Shown here in pieces: positions 49,204 through 62,038 of a stretch of 64,000 nt of DNA. The notes beneath the pieces are model-generated. The model had not been told where the DNA came from. It saw nothing but the letters and a program-made list of their open reading frames with translations, and made no database searches. The translations under genes were made by a program, and so were the position numbers. Numbering within the stretch: position 1 is the stretch's first letter; each line of letters starts with the position of its first letter. This DNA comes from Parietaria judaica (lineage: Eukaryota > Streptophyta > Magnoliopsida > Rosales > Urticaceae), in the NCBI GenBank assembly GCA_954871525.1, contig OX940863.1:41526501-41590500 (forward strand). The letters run 5' to 3'.

Positions 49204-50642
49204 GTGGAAACTGGATTTTAAGAGAGCTCCAAAAACTTTTAATGCGAAAACTAACCCAATTTATAATAATACCACCCTAAAGAAGGTCTATCAACTCAAA
49301 TTTCAAAAAGAACGCATCGTATTTGATTTCGTAAGATAATCAATTTTTAACACTTTTCGGTAAAGATTTTAACCCGTTCACGGCTTCATATAGAAACTAG
49401 GAGATAGTGCTTCGCAATTTAGGGATAAAATAAGGTAATGTAATAAAATTACACATCATTAAGAATTTTTAAGTTCATTTTTTGTTTAAAATATCTTTTA
49501 ATTAGATGTCTTTCGCGTAAAATGGGAAAAAGACTCAGTTTTTTTTTTGAGGACGCATTAATTGTTGAAACTAGATTTTAAGAGAGCTAGAAAAACTTTC
49601 AATGCCAAAAATAACCCAATTTATAATAATACCACCCTAAAGAAGGTCTAGGAACTCAAATTTTATCAAGAACGCAACGTATTTGCTCTCGTAAGAAAAC
49701 CAATTTTTAACACTTTTCGTTATAAGTTTTAACCCATTAACGGCTTGATATAGAAACTAGGAGATAGCTCTTCGCTGTTAAGGTATTAAAATAAGTAAAT
49801 GTGATATAATTACACATGATTAAGCATTTTGAAGTTCATTTGTTGTTTAAAATATCGTTTAATTAGGGTTCTTTCTCGCAAAATGGGAAAAAGACTCAGT
49901 TTTTTTTGGAGCACGCATTAATTATGGAAACTGGATTTTAAGAGAGCTCCAAAAACTTTTAATGCGAAAACTAACCCAATTTATAATAATACCACCCTAA
50001 AGAAGGTCTATCAACTCAAATTTCAAAAAGAACGCATCGTATTTGATTTCGTAAGATAATCAATTTTTAACACTTTTCGGTAAAGATTTTAACCCGTTCA
50101 CGGCTTCATATAGAAACTAGGAGATAGTGCTTCGCAATTTAGGGATAAAATAAGTTAATGTAATAAAATTACACATTATTAAGCATTTTTAAATTCATTT
50201 TTTGTTTAAAATATCTTTTAATTAGAGTTCTTTCGCGTAAAATGGGAAAAAGACTCAGTTTTTTTTGAAAGACGCGTTAATTGTTGAAACTAGATTTTAA
50301 GAGAGCTCAAAAAACTTTCAATGCCAAAAATAACCCAATTTATAATAATACCACCCTAAAGAAGGTCTAGCAACTCAAATTTTATCAAGAACGCAACGTA
50401 TTTGCTCTCGTAAGAAAACCAATTTTTAACACTTTTCGTTAAAAGTTTTAACCCATTAACGGCTTGATATAGAAACTAGGAGATAGCTCTTCGCTGTTTA
50501 GGTATTAAAATAAGTAAATGTGATACAATTACACATGATTAAGAATTTTGAAGTTCATTTGTTGTTTAAAATATCGTTTAATTAGGGTTCTAGCTCGGAA
50601 AATGGGAAAAATACTCAGTTTTTTTTTTAGCACGCGTTAATT

Positions 50643-50988
50643 GTTGAAACTAGATTTTAAGAGAGCTCAAAAAACTTTCAATGCCAAAAATAACCCAATT
50701 TATAATAATACCACCCTAAAGAAGGTCTAGCAACTCAAATTTCATCAAGAACGCATCGTATTTGCTCTCGTAAGATAACCAATTTTTAACACTTTTCGGT
50801 AGTTCATGGCTTCATATAGAAACTAGGAGATAGTGCTTCGCAATTTAGGGATTAAAATAAGCTAATTTAATAAAATTACACATTATTAAGCATTTTTAAG
50901 TTCATTTTTTGTTTAAAATATCTTTTAATTAGAGTTCTTTCGCGTAAAATGGGAAAAAGACTCAGTTTTTTTTTAGGACGCGTTAATT
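50643..50988 (+). repeat. Recombinant B/A unit heading the first tetramer
   Basis: A 346-bp unit. The left part is B-like (CTAGATT, GCTCAAAAAACTTTCAATGCC), almost the same as the start of the B at 50283. The right part is A (AAGATAACC, CGGTAGTTCATGG). It fills the A position of the first A-B-C-B tetramer and shares TTCATGGC and CTAATTTAAT with the A at 52068. It may mark the left edge of the tetramer expansion. Confidence 0.84.
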
Positions 50989-52774
50989 GTTGAAACTAGA
51001 TTTTAAGAGAGCTCGAAAAACTTTCAATGCCAAAAATAACCTAATTTATAATAATACCACCCTAAAGAAGGTCTAGGAACTCAAATTTCATCAAGAACAC
51101 AATGTATTTGCTCTCGTAAGAAAACCAATTTTTAACACTTTTCGTTAAAAGTTTTAACCCATTAACGGCTTGACATAGAAACTAGGAGATAGCTCTTCGC
51201 TGTTTAGGTATTAAAATAAGTAAATTTTATACAATTACACATGATTAAGCATTTTGAAGCTCATTTGTTGTTTAAAATATCGTTTAATTAGGGTTCTTTC
51301 TCGGAAAATGGGAAAAAGACTCAGTTTTTTTTGGAGCACGCATTAATTGTTGAAACTGGATTTTAGGAGAGCTCCAAAAACTTTTAATTCCAAAATTAAC
51401 CCCATTTATAATAATACCACCCTTAAGAAGGTCTAGCAACTAAAATTTCAACAAGAACGCATCGTATTTTATTTCGTAAGTTAATCAATTTTTAACACTT
51501 TTCGGTAAAGATTTTAACCCGTTCACGGATTCATATAGAAACTAGGAGATAGTGCTTCGCAATTTAGGGATAAAATAAGTTAATGTAATAAAATTACACA
51601 TTAATAAGCATTTTTAAGTTCATTTTTTGTTTAAAATATCTTTTAATTAGAGGTTTTTCGCGTAAAATGGGAAAAAGACTCAGTTTTTTTTGGAGGACGC
51701 GTTACTTGTTGAAACTAGATTTTAAGAGAGCTCAAAAAACTTTCAATGCCAAAAATAACCCAATTTATAATAATACCACCCTAAAGAAGGTCTAGCAACT
51801 CAAATTTTATCAAGAACGCAACGTATTTGCTCTCGTAAGAAAACCAATTTTTAACACTTTTCGTTAAAAGTTTTAACCCATTAACGGCTTGATATAGAAA
51901 CTAGGAGATAGCTCTTCGCTGTTTAGGTATTAAAATAAGTAAATGTGATACAATTACACATGATTAATAATTTTGAAGTTCATTTGTTGTTTAAAATATC
52001 GTTTAATTAGGGTTCTAGCTCGGAAAATGGGAAAAATACTCAGTTTTTTTTTTAGCACGCATTAATTGTTGAAACTGGATTTTAAGAAAGCTCCAAAAAC
52101 TTTTAATGCGAAAACTAATCCAATTTATAATAATACCCACCCTAAAGAAGGTCTAGCAACTCAAATTTCATCAAGAACGCATCGTATTTGCTCTCGTAAG
52201 ATAACCAATTTTTAACACTTTTCGGTAGTTCATGGCTTCATATAGAAACTAGGAGATAGTGCTTCGCAATTTAGGGATTAAAATAAGCTAATTTAATAAA
52301 ATTACACATTATTAAGCATTTTTAAGTTCATTTTTTGTTTAAAATATCTTTTAATTAGAGTTCTTTCGCGTAAAATGGGAAAAAGACTCAGTTTTTTTTT
52401 AGGACGCGTTAATTGTTGAAACTAGATTTTAAGAGAGCTCGAAAAACTTTCAATGCCAAAAATAACCCAATTTATAATAATACCACCCTAAAGATGGTCT
52501 AGGAACTCAAATTTCATCAAGAACACAATGTATTTGCTCTCGTAAGAAAACCAATTTTTAACACTTTTCGTTAAAAGTTTTAACCCATTAACGGCTTGAC
52601 ATAGAAACTAGGAGATAGCTCTTCGCTGTTTAGGTATTAAAATAAGTAAATGTGATACAATTACACATGATTAAGCATTTTGAAGCTCATTTGTTGTTTA
52701 AAATATCGTTTAATTAGGGTTCTTTCTCGGAAAATGGGAAAAAGACTCAGTTTTTTTTGGAGCACGCATTAATT

Positions 52775-53133
52775 GTTGAAACTGGATTTTAGGAGAGCTC
52801 CAAAAACTTTTAATTCCAAAACTAACCCCATTTATAATAATACCACCCTTAAGAAGGTCTAGCAACTCAAATTTCAACAAGAACGCATCGTATTTTATTT
52901 CGTAAGATAATCAATTTTTAACACTTTTCGGTAAAGATTTTAACCCGTTCACGGCTTCATATAGAAACTAGGAGATAGTGATTCACAATTTAGGGATAAA
53001 ATAAGTTAATGTAATAAAATTACACATTATTAAGCATTTTTAAGTTCATTTTTTGTTTAAAATATCTTTTAATTAGAGGTCTTTCGCGTAAAATGGGAAA
53101 AAGACTCAGTTTTTTTTGGAGGACGCGTTACTT
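52775..53133 (+). repeat. Type C monomer, subtype 2 (exemplar)
   Basis: A 359-bp unit with GGATTTTAGGAGAGCTCC, CTAACCCCATTT, ACCCTTAAGAAGG, GTATTTTATTTCGTAAGATAA, the centre CGGTAAAGATTTTAACCC then GTTCACGGCTTCAT, AGGGATAAAATAAG, TTAGAGGTCTTTCG and the end GGACGCGTTACTTG. Removing about 13 bp from its centre (after CGGTA, up to GTTCACGG) yields the A centre exactly. In domain IX it is always the third monomer of the tetramer. Related copies also lie at 40613, 49204 and 49924. Confidence 0.9.
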
Positions 53134-53493
53134 GTTGAAACTAGATTTTAAGAGAGCTCAAAAAACTTTCAATGCCAAAAATAACCCAATTTATAATAAT
53201 ACCACCCTAAAGAAGGTCTAGGAACTCAAATTTCATCAAGAACGTAACGTATTTGCTCTCGTAAGAAAACCAATTTTTAACACTTTTCGTTAAAAGTTTT
53301 AACCCATTAACGGCTTGATATAGAAACTAGGAGATAGCTCTTCGCTGTTTAGGTATTAAAATAAGTAAATGTGATTCAGTTACACATGATTAAGCATTTT
53401 GAAGTTCATTTGTTGTTTAAAATATCGTTTAATTAGGGTTCTTTCTCGGAAAATGGGAAAAAGACTCAGTTTTTTTTGGAGCACGCATTAACT

Positions 53494-56400
53494 GTTGAAA
53501 CTGGATTTTAAGAAAGCTCCAAAAACTTTTAATGCGAAAACTAACCCAATTTATAATAATACGACCCTAAAGAAGGTCTAGCAACTCAAATTTCATCAAG
53601 AACGCATCGTATTTGCTCTCGTAAGATAACCAATTTTTAACACTTTTCGGTAGTTCACGGCTTCATATAGAAACTAGGAGATAGTGCTTCGCAATTTATG
53701 GATTAAAATAAGCTAATGTAATAAAATTACACATTATTAAGCATTTTTAAGTTCATTTTTTGTTTAAAATATCTTTTAATTAGAGTTCTTTCGCGTAAAA
53801 TGGGAAAAAGACTCAGTTTTTTTTAGGACGCGTTAATTGTTGAAACTAGATTTTAAGAGAGCTCGAAAAACTTTCAATGCCAAAAATAACCCAATTTATA
53901 ATAATACCACCCTAAAGAAGGTCTAGGAACTCAAATTTCATCAAGAACACAATGTATTTGCTCTCGTAAGAAAACCAATTTTTAACACTTTTCGTTAAAA
54001 GTTTTAACCCATTAACGGCTTGACATAGAAACTAGGAGATAGCTCTTCGCTGTTTAGGTATTAAAATAAGTGAATGTGATACAATTACACATGATTAAGC
54101 ATTTTGAAGCTCATTTGTTGTTTAAAATATCGTTTAATTAGGGTTCTTTCTCGGAAAATGGGAAAAAGACTCAGTTTTTTTTGGAGCACGCATTAATTGT
54201 TGAAACTGGATTTTAGGAGAGCTCCAAAAACTTTTAATTCCAAAACTAACCCCATTTATAATAATACCACCCTTAAGAAGGTCTAGCAACTCAAATTTTA
54301 ACAAGAACGCATCGTATTTTATTTCGTAAGATAATCAATTTTTAACACTTTTCGGTAAAGATTTTAACCCGTTCACGGCTTCATATAGAAACTAGGAGAT
54401 AGTGCTTCACAATTTAGGGATAAAATAAGTTAATGTAATAAAATTACACATTATTAAGCATTTTTAAGTTCATTTTTTGTTTAAAATATCTTTTAATTAG
54501 AGGTCTTTCGCGTAAAATGGGAAAAAGACTCAGTTTTTTTTGGAGGACGCGTTACTTGTTGAAACTAGATTTTAAGAGAGCTCAAAAAACTTTCAATGCC
54601 AAAAATAACCCAATTTATAATAATACCACCCTAAAGAAGGTCTAGGAACTCAAATTTCATCAAGAACGTAACGTATTTGCTCTCGTAAGAAAACCAATTT
54701 TTAACACTTTTCGTTAAAAGTTTTAGCCCATTAACGGCTTGATATAGAAACTAGGAGATAGCTCTTCGCTGTTTAGGTATTAAAATAAGTAAATGTGATT
54801 CAATTACACATGATTAAGCATTTTGAAGTTCATTTGTTGTTTAAAATATCGTTTAATTAGGGTTCTTTCTCGGAAAATGGGAAAAAGACTCAGTTTTTTT
54901 TGGAGCACGCATTAACTGTTGAAACTGGATTTTAAGAAAGCTCCAAAAACTTTTAATGCGAAAACTAACCCAATTTATAATAATACGACCCTAAAGAAGG
55001 TCTAGCAACTCAAATTTCATCAAGAACGCATCGTATTTGCTCTCGTAAGATAACCAATTTTTAACACTTTTCGGTAGTTCACGGCTTCATATAGAAACTA
55101 GGAGATAGTGCTTCGCAATTTAGGGATTAAAATAAGCTAATGTAATAAAATTACACATTATTAAGCATTTTTAAGTTCATTTTTTGTTTAAAATATCTTT
55201 TAATTAGAGTTCTTTCGCGTAAAATGGGAAAAAGACTCAGTTTTTTTTAGGACGCGTTAATTGTTGAAACTAGATTTTAAGAGAGCTCGAAAAACTTTCA
55301 ATGCCAAAAATAACCCAATTTATAATAATACCACCCTAAAGAAGGTCTAGGAACTCAAATTTCATCAAGAACACAATGTATTTGCTCTCGTAAGAAAACC
55401 AATTTTTAACACTTTTCGTTAAAAGTTTTAACCCATTAACGGCTTGACATAGAAACTAGGAGATAGCTCTTCGCTGTTTAGGTATTAAAATAAGTGAATG
55501 TGATACAATTACACATGATTAAGCATTTTGAAGCTCATTTGTTGTTTAAAATATCGTTTAATTAGGGTTCTTTCTCGGAAAATGGGAAAAAGACTCAGTT
55601 TTTTTTGGAGCACGCATTAATTGTTGAAACTGGATTTTAGGAGAGCTCCAAAAACTTTTAATTCCAAAACTAACCCCATTTATAATAATACCACCCTTAA
55701 GAAGGTCTAGCAACTCAAATTTTAACAAGAACGCATCGTATTTTATTTCGTAAGATAATCAATTTTTAACACTTTTCGGTAAAGATTTTAACCCGTTCAC
55801 GGCTTCATATAGAAACTAGGAGATAGTGCTTCACAATTTAGGGATAAAATAAGTTAATGTAATAAAATTACACATTATTAAGCATTTTTAAGTTCATTTT
55901 TTGTTTAAAATATCTTTTAATTAGAGGTCCTTCGCGTAAAATGGGAAAAAGACTCAGTTTTTTTTGGAGGACGCGTTACTTGTTGAAACTAGATTTTAAG
56001 AGAGCTCAAAAAACTTTCAATGCCAAAAATAACCCAATTTATAATAATACCACCCTAAAGAAAGTCTAGGAACTCAAATTTCATCAAGAACGTAACGTAT
56101 TTGCTCTCGTAAGAAAACCAATTTTTAACACTTTTCGTTAAAAGTTTTAACCCATTAACGGCTTGATATAGAAACTAGGAGATAGCTCTTCGCTGTTTAG
56201 GTATTAAAATAAGTAAATGTGATTCAATTACACATGATTAAGCATTTTGAAGTTCATTTGTTGTGTAAAATATCGTTTAATTAGGGTTCTTTCTCGGAAA
56301 ATGGGAAAAAGACTCAGTTTTTTTTGGAGCACGCATTAACTGTTGAAACTGGATTTTAAGAAAGCTCCAAAAACTTTTAATGCGAAAACTAACCCAATTT

Positions 56401-57765
56401 ATAATAATACGACCCTAAAGAAGGTCTAGCAACTCAAATTTCATCAAGAACGCATCGTATTTGCTCTCGTAAGATAACCAATTTTTAACACTTTTCGGTA
56501 GTTCACGGCTTCATATAGAAACTAGGAGATAGTGCTTCGCAATTTAGGGATTAAAATATGCTAATGTAATAAAATTACACATTATTAAGCATTTTTAAGT
56601 TCATTTTTTGTTTAAAATATCTTTTAATTAGAGTTCTTTCGCGTAAAATGGGAAAAAGACTCAGTTTTTTTTAGGACGCGTTAATTGTTGAAACTAGATT
56701 TTAAGAGAGCTCGAAAAACTTTCAATGCCAAAAATAACCCAATTTATAATAATACCACCCTAAAGAAGGTCTAGGAACTCAAATTTCATCAAGAACACAA
56801 TGTATTTGCTCTCGTAAGAAAACCAATTTTTAACACTTTTCGTTAAAAGTTTTAACCCATTAACGGCTTGACATAGAAACTAGGAGATAGCTCTTCGCTG
56901 TTTAGGTATTAAAATAAGTGAATGTGATACAATTACACATGATTAAGCATTTTGAAGCTCATTTGTTGTTTAAAATATCGTTTAATTAGGGTTCTTTCTC
57001 GGAAAATGGGAAAAAGACTCAGTTTTTTTTGGAGCACGCATTAATTGTTGAAACTGGATTTTAGGAGAGCTCCAAAAACTTTTAATTCCAAAACTAACCC
57101 CATTTATAATAATACCACCCTTAAGAAGGTCTAGCAACTCAAATTTTAACAAGAACGCATCGTATTTTATTTCGTAAGATAATCAATTTTTAACACTTTT
57201 CGGTAAAGATTTTAACCCGTTCACGGCTTCATATAGAAACTAGGAGATAGTGCTTCACAATTTAGGGATAAAATAAGTTAATGTAATAAAATTACACATT
57301 ATTAAGCATTTTTAAGTTCATTTTTTGTTTAAAATATCTTTTAATTAGAGGTCTTTCGCGTAAAATGGGAAAAAGACTCAGTTTTTTTTGGAGGACGCGT
57401 TACTTGTTGAAACTAGATTTTAAGAGAGCTCAAAAAACTTTCAATGCCAAAAATAACCCAATTTATAATAATACCACCCTAAAGAAGGTCTAGGAACTCA
57501 AATTTCATCAAGAACGTAACGTATTTGCTCTCGTAAGAAAACCAATTTTTAACACTTTTCGTTAAAAGTTTTAATCCATTAACGGCTTGATATAGAAACT
57601 AGGAGATAGCTCTTCGCTGTTTAGGTATTAAAATAAGTAAATGTGATACAATTAAACATGATTAAGCATTTTGAAGTTCATTTGTTGTTTAAAATATCGT
57701 TTAATTAGGGTTCTTTCTCGGAAAATGGGAAAAAGACTCAGTTTTTTTTTTAGCACGCATTAATT
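53494..57765. repeat. Tetramer subgroup 1 (three copies)
   Basis: Tetramers at 53494, 54918 and 56342 share features not seen in the later ones. All three begin AACTGTTGAAACTGG, have B1 with AAGTGAATGTG, and have C with GGAGAGCTCC, CCCTTAAGAAGG and ATTTTAACAAG. The first two have B2 with GTGATTCAATT. They are 1424 bp each and probably arose from one tetramer by local amplification. Confidence 0.86.
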
Positions 57766-60700
57766 GTTGAAACTGGATTTTAAGAAAGCTCCAAAAACTT
57801 TTAATGCGAAAACTAACCCAATTTATAATAATACGACCCTAAAGAAGGTCTAGCAACTCAAATTTCATCAAGAACGCATCGTATTTGCTCTCGTAAGATA
57901 ACCAATTTTTAACACTTTTCGGTAGTTCACGGCTTCATATAGAAACTAGGAGATAGTGCTTCGCAATTTAGGGATTAAAATAAGCTAATGTAATAAAATT
58001 ACACATTATTAAGCATTTTTAAGTTCACTTTTTGTTTAAAATATCTTTTAATTAGAGTTCTTTCGTGTTAAATGGGAAAAAGACTCAGTTTTTTTTAGGA
58101 CGCGTTAATTGTTGAAACTAGATTTTAAGAAAGCTCGAAAAACTTTCAATGCCAAAAATAACCCAATTTATAATAATACCACCCTAAAAAAGGTCTAGCA
58201 ACTCAAATTTCATCAAGAACACAATGTATTTGCTCTCGTAAGAAAACCAATTTTTAACACTTTTCGTTAAAAGTTTTAACCCATTAACGGCTTGACATAG
58301 AAACTAGGAGATAGCCTTCGCTGTTTAGGTATTAAAATAAGTAAATGTGATACAATTACACATGATTAAGCATTTTGAAGCTCATTTGTTGTATAAAATA
58401 TCGTTTAATTAGGGTTCTTTCTCGGAAAATGGGAAAAAGACTCAGTTTTTTTTGGAGCACGCATTAATTGTTGAAACTGGATTTTAAGAGAGCTCCAAAA
58501 ACTTTTAATTCCAAAACAAACCCCATTTATAATAATACCACCCTAAAGAAGGTCTAGCAACTCAAATTTCAACAAGAACGCATCGTATTTTATTTCGTAA
58601 GATAATCAATTTTTAAAACTTTTCGGTAAAGATTTTAACCAGTTCACGGCTTCATATAGAAACTAGGAGATAGTGCTTCGCAATTTAGGGATAAAATAAG
58701 TTAATGTAATAAAATTACACATTATTAAGCATTTTTAAGTTCATTTTTTGTTTAAAATATCTTTTAATTAGAGGTCTTTCGCGTAAAATGGGAAAAAGAC
58801 TCAGTTTTTTTTGGAGGACGCGTTACTTGTTGAAACTAGATTTTAAGAGAGCTCAAAAAACTTTCAATGCCAAAAATAACCCAATTTATAATAATACCAC
58901 CCTAAAGAAGTTCTAGGAACTCAAATTTCATCAAGAACGTAACGTATTTGCTCTCGTAAGAAAACCAATTTTTAACACTTTTCGTTAAAAGTTTTAATCC
59001 ATTAACGGCTTGATATAGAAACTAGGAGATAGCTCTTCGCTGTTTAGGTATTAAAATAAGTAAATGTGATACAATTACACATGATTAAGCATTTTTAAGT
59101 TCATTTGTTGTTTAAAATATCGTTTAATTAGGGTTCTTTCTCGGAAAATGGGAAAAAGACTCAGTTTTTTTTGGAGCACGCATTAATTGTTGAAACTGGA
59201 TTTTAAGAAAGCTCCAAAAACTTTTAATGCGAAAACTAACCCAATTTATAATAATACGACCCTAAAGAAGGTCTAGCAACTCAAATTTCATCAAGAACGC
59301 ATCGTATTTGCTCTCGTAAGATAACCAATTTTTAACACTTTTCGGTAGTTCACGGCTTCATATAGAAACTAGGAGATAGTGCTTCGCAATTTAGGGATTA
59401 AAATAAGCTAATGTAATAAAATTACACATTATTAAGCATTTTTAAGTTCATTTTTTGTTTAAAATATCTTTTAATTAGAGTTCTTTCGCGTAAAATGGGA
59501 AAAAGACTCAGTTTTTTTTTAGGACGCGTTAATTGTTGAAACTAGATTTTAAGAAAGCTCGAAAAACTTTCAATGCCAAAAATAACCCAATTTATAATAA
59601 TACCACCCTAAAAAAGGTCTAGCAACTCAAATTTCATCAAGAACACAATGTATTTGCTCTCGTAAGAAAACCAATTTTTAACACTTTTCGTTAAAAGTTT
59701 TAACCCATTAACGGCTTGACATAGAAACTAGGAGATAGCTCTTCGCTGTTTAGGTATTAAAATAAGTAAATGTGATACAATTACACATGATTAAGCATTT
59801 TGAAGCTCATTTGTTGTATAAAATATCGTTTAATTAGGGTTCTTTCTCGGAAAATGGGAAAAAGACTCAGTTTTTTTTGGAGCACGCATTAATTGTTGAA
59901 ACTGGATTTTAAGAGAGCTCCAAAAACTTTTAATTCCAAAACAAACCCCATTTATAATAATACCACCCTAAAGAAGGTCTAGCAACTCAAATTTCAACAA
60001 GAACGCATCGTATTTTATTTCGTAAGATAATCAATTTTTAAAACTTTTCGGTAAAGATTTTAACCAGTTCACGGCTTCATATAGAAACTAGGAGATAGTG
60101 CTTCGCAATTTAGGGATAAAATAAGTTAATGTAATAAAATTACACATTATTAAGCATTTTTAAGTTCATTTTTTGTTTAAAATATCTTTTAATTAGAGGT
60201 CTTTCGCGTAAAATGGGAAAAAGACTCAGTTTTTTTTGGAGGACGCGTTACTTGTTGAAACTAGATTTTAAGAGAGCTCAAAAAACTTTCAATGCCAAAA
60301 ATAACCCAATTTATAATAATACCACCCTAAAGAAGGTCTAGGAACTCAAATTTCATCAAGAACGTAACGTATTTGCTCTCGTAAGAAAACCAATTTTTAA
60401 CACTTTTCGTTAAAAGTTTTAATCCATTAACGGCTTGATATAGAAACTAGGAGATAGCTCTTCGCTGTTTAGGTATTAAAATAAGTAAATGTGATACAAT
60501 TACACATGATTAAGCATTTTTAAGTTCATTTGTTGTTTAAAATATCGTTTAATTAGGGTTCTTTCTCGGAAAATGGGAAAAAGACTCAGTTTTTTTTGGA
60601 GCACGCATTAATTGTTGAAACTGGATTTTAAGAAAGCTCCAAAAACTTTTAATGCGAAAACTAACCCAATTTATAATAATACGACCCTAAAGAAGGTCTA

Positions 60701-62038
60701 GCAACTAAAATTTCATCAAGAACGCATCGTATTTGCTCTCGTAAGATAACCAATTTTTAACACTTTTCGGTAGTTCACGGCTTCATATAGAAACTAGGAG
60801 ATAGTGCTTCGCAATTTAGGGATTAAAATAAGCTAATGTAATAAAATTACACATTATTAAGCATTTTTAAGTTCATTTTTTGTTTAAAATATCTTTTAAT
60901 TAGAGTTCTTTCGCGTAAAATGGGAAAAAGACTCAGTTTTTTTTTAGGACGCGTTAATTGTTGAAACTAGATTTTAAGAAAGCTCGAAAAACTTTCAATG
61001 CCAAAAATAACCCAATTTATAATAATACCACCCTAAAAAAGGTCTAGCAACTCAAATTTCATCAAGAACACAATGTATTTGCTCTCGTAAGAAAACCAAT
61101 TTTTAACACTTTTCGTTAAAAGTTTTAACCCATTAACGGCTTGACATAGAAACTAGGAGATAGCTCTTCGCTGTTTAGGTATTAAAATAAGTAAATGTGA
61201 TACAATTACACATGATTAAGCATTTTGAAGCTCATTTGTTGTTTAAAATATCGTTTAATTAGGGTTCTTTCTCGGAAAATGGGAAAAAGACTCAGTTTTT
61301 TTTGGAGCACGCATTAATTGTTGAAACTGGATTTTAAGAGAGCTCCAAAAACTTTTAATTCCAAAACAAACCCCATTTATAATAATACCACCCTAAATAA
61401 GGTCTAGCAACTCAAATTTCAACAAGAACGCATCGTATTTTATTTCGTAAGATAATCAATTTTTAAAACTTTTCGGTAAAGATTTTAACCAGTTCACGGC
61501 TTCATATAGAAACTAGGAGATAGTGCTTCGCAATTTAGGGATAAAATAAGTTAATGTAATAAAATTACACATTATTAAGCATTTTTAAGTTCATTTTTTG
61601 TTTAAAATATCTTTTAATTAGAGGTCTTTCGCGTAAAATGGGAAAAAGACTCAGTTTTTTTTGGAGGACGCGTTACTTGTTGAAACTAGATTTTAAGAGA
61701 GCTCAAAAAACTTTCAATGCCAAAAATAACCCAATTTATAATAATACCACCCTAAAGAAGGTCTAGGAACTCAAATTTCATCAAGAACGTAACGTATTTG
61801 CTCTCGTAAGAAAACCAATTTTTAAGACTTTTCGTTAAAAGTTTTAATCCATTAACGGCTTGATATAGAAACTAGGAGATAGCTCTTCGCTGTTTAGGTA
61901 TTAAAATAAGTAAATGTGATACAATTACACATGATTAAGCATTTTTAAGTTCATTTGTTGTTTAAAATATCGTTTAATTAGGGTTCTTTCTCGGAAAATG
62001 GGAAAAAGACTCAGTTTTTTTTGGAGCACGCATTAATT
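57766..62038. repeat. Tetramer subgroup 2 (three copies)
   Basis: Tetramers at 57766, 59189 and 60614 share B1 with AAGAAAGCTCG and CCTAAAAAAGG, C with AACAAACCCC, TTTAAAACTTTTCGG and AACCAGTTCACGG, and B2 with TTTTAATCCATTAACGG and CATTTTTAAG. One base is missing in the B1 at 58111 (GATAGCCTTCG instead of GATAGCTCTTCG). Confidence 0.86.

Larger units (their letters stand above)
48137..50642. repeat. Domain VIII: transition units and C-B dimers
   Basis: Starts: A 48137, divergent B-like 48483, recombinant 48844, C 49204, B 49564, C 49924, B 50283. The two C-B pairs form a 719-720-bp dimer and share TCAACTCAAATTTCAAAAAG, GTATTTGATTTCGTAAG and AATCAATTT in C. Boundary motifs are mixed here. 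The A at 48137 ends TTTAGGCACGCATTAATT, the C at 49204 ends GAGGACGCATTAATT, the B at 50283 ends AGCACGCGTTAATT, and the unit at 49924 begins ATGGAAACT. This suggests exchange near monomer ends. The domain leads into the A-B-C-B tetramer. Confidence 0.87.
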
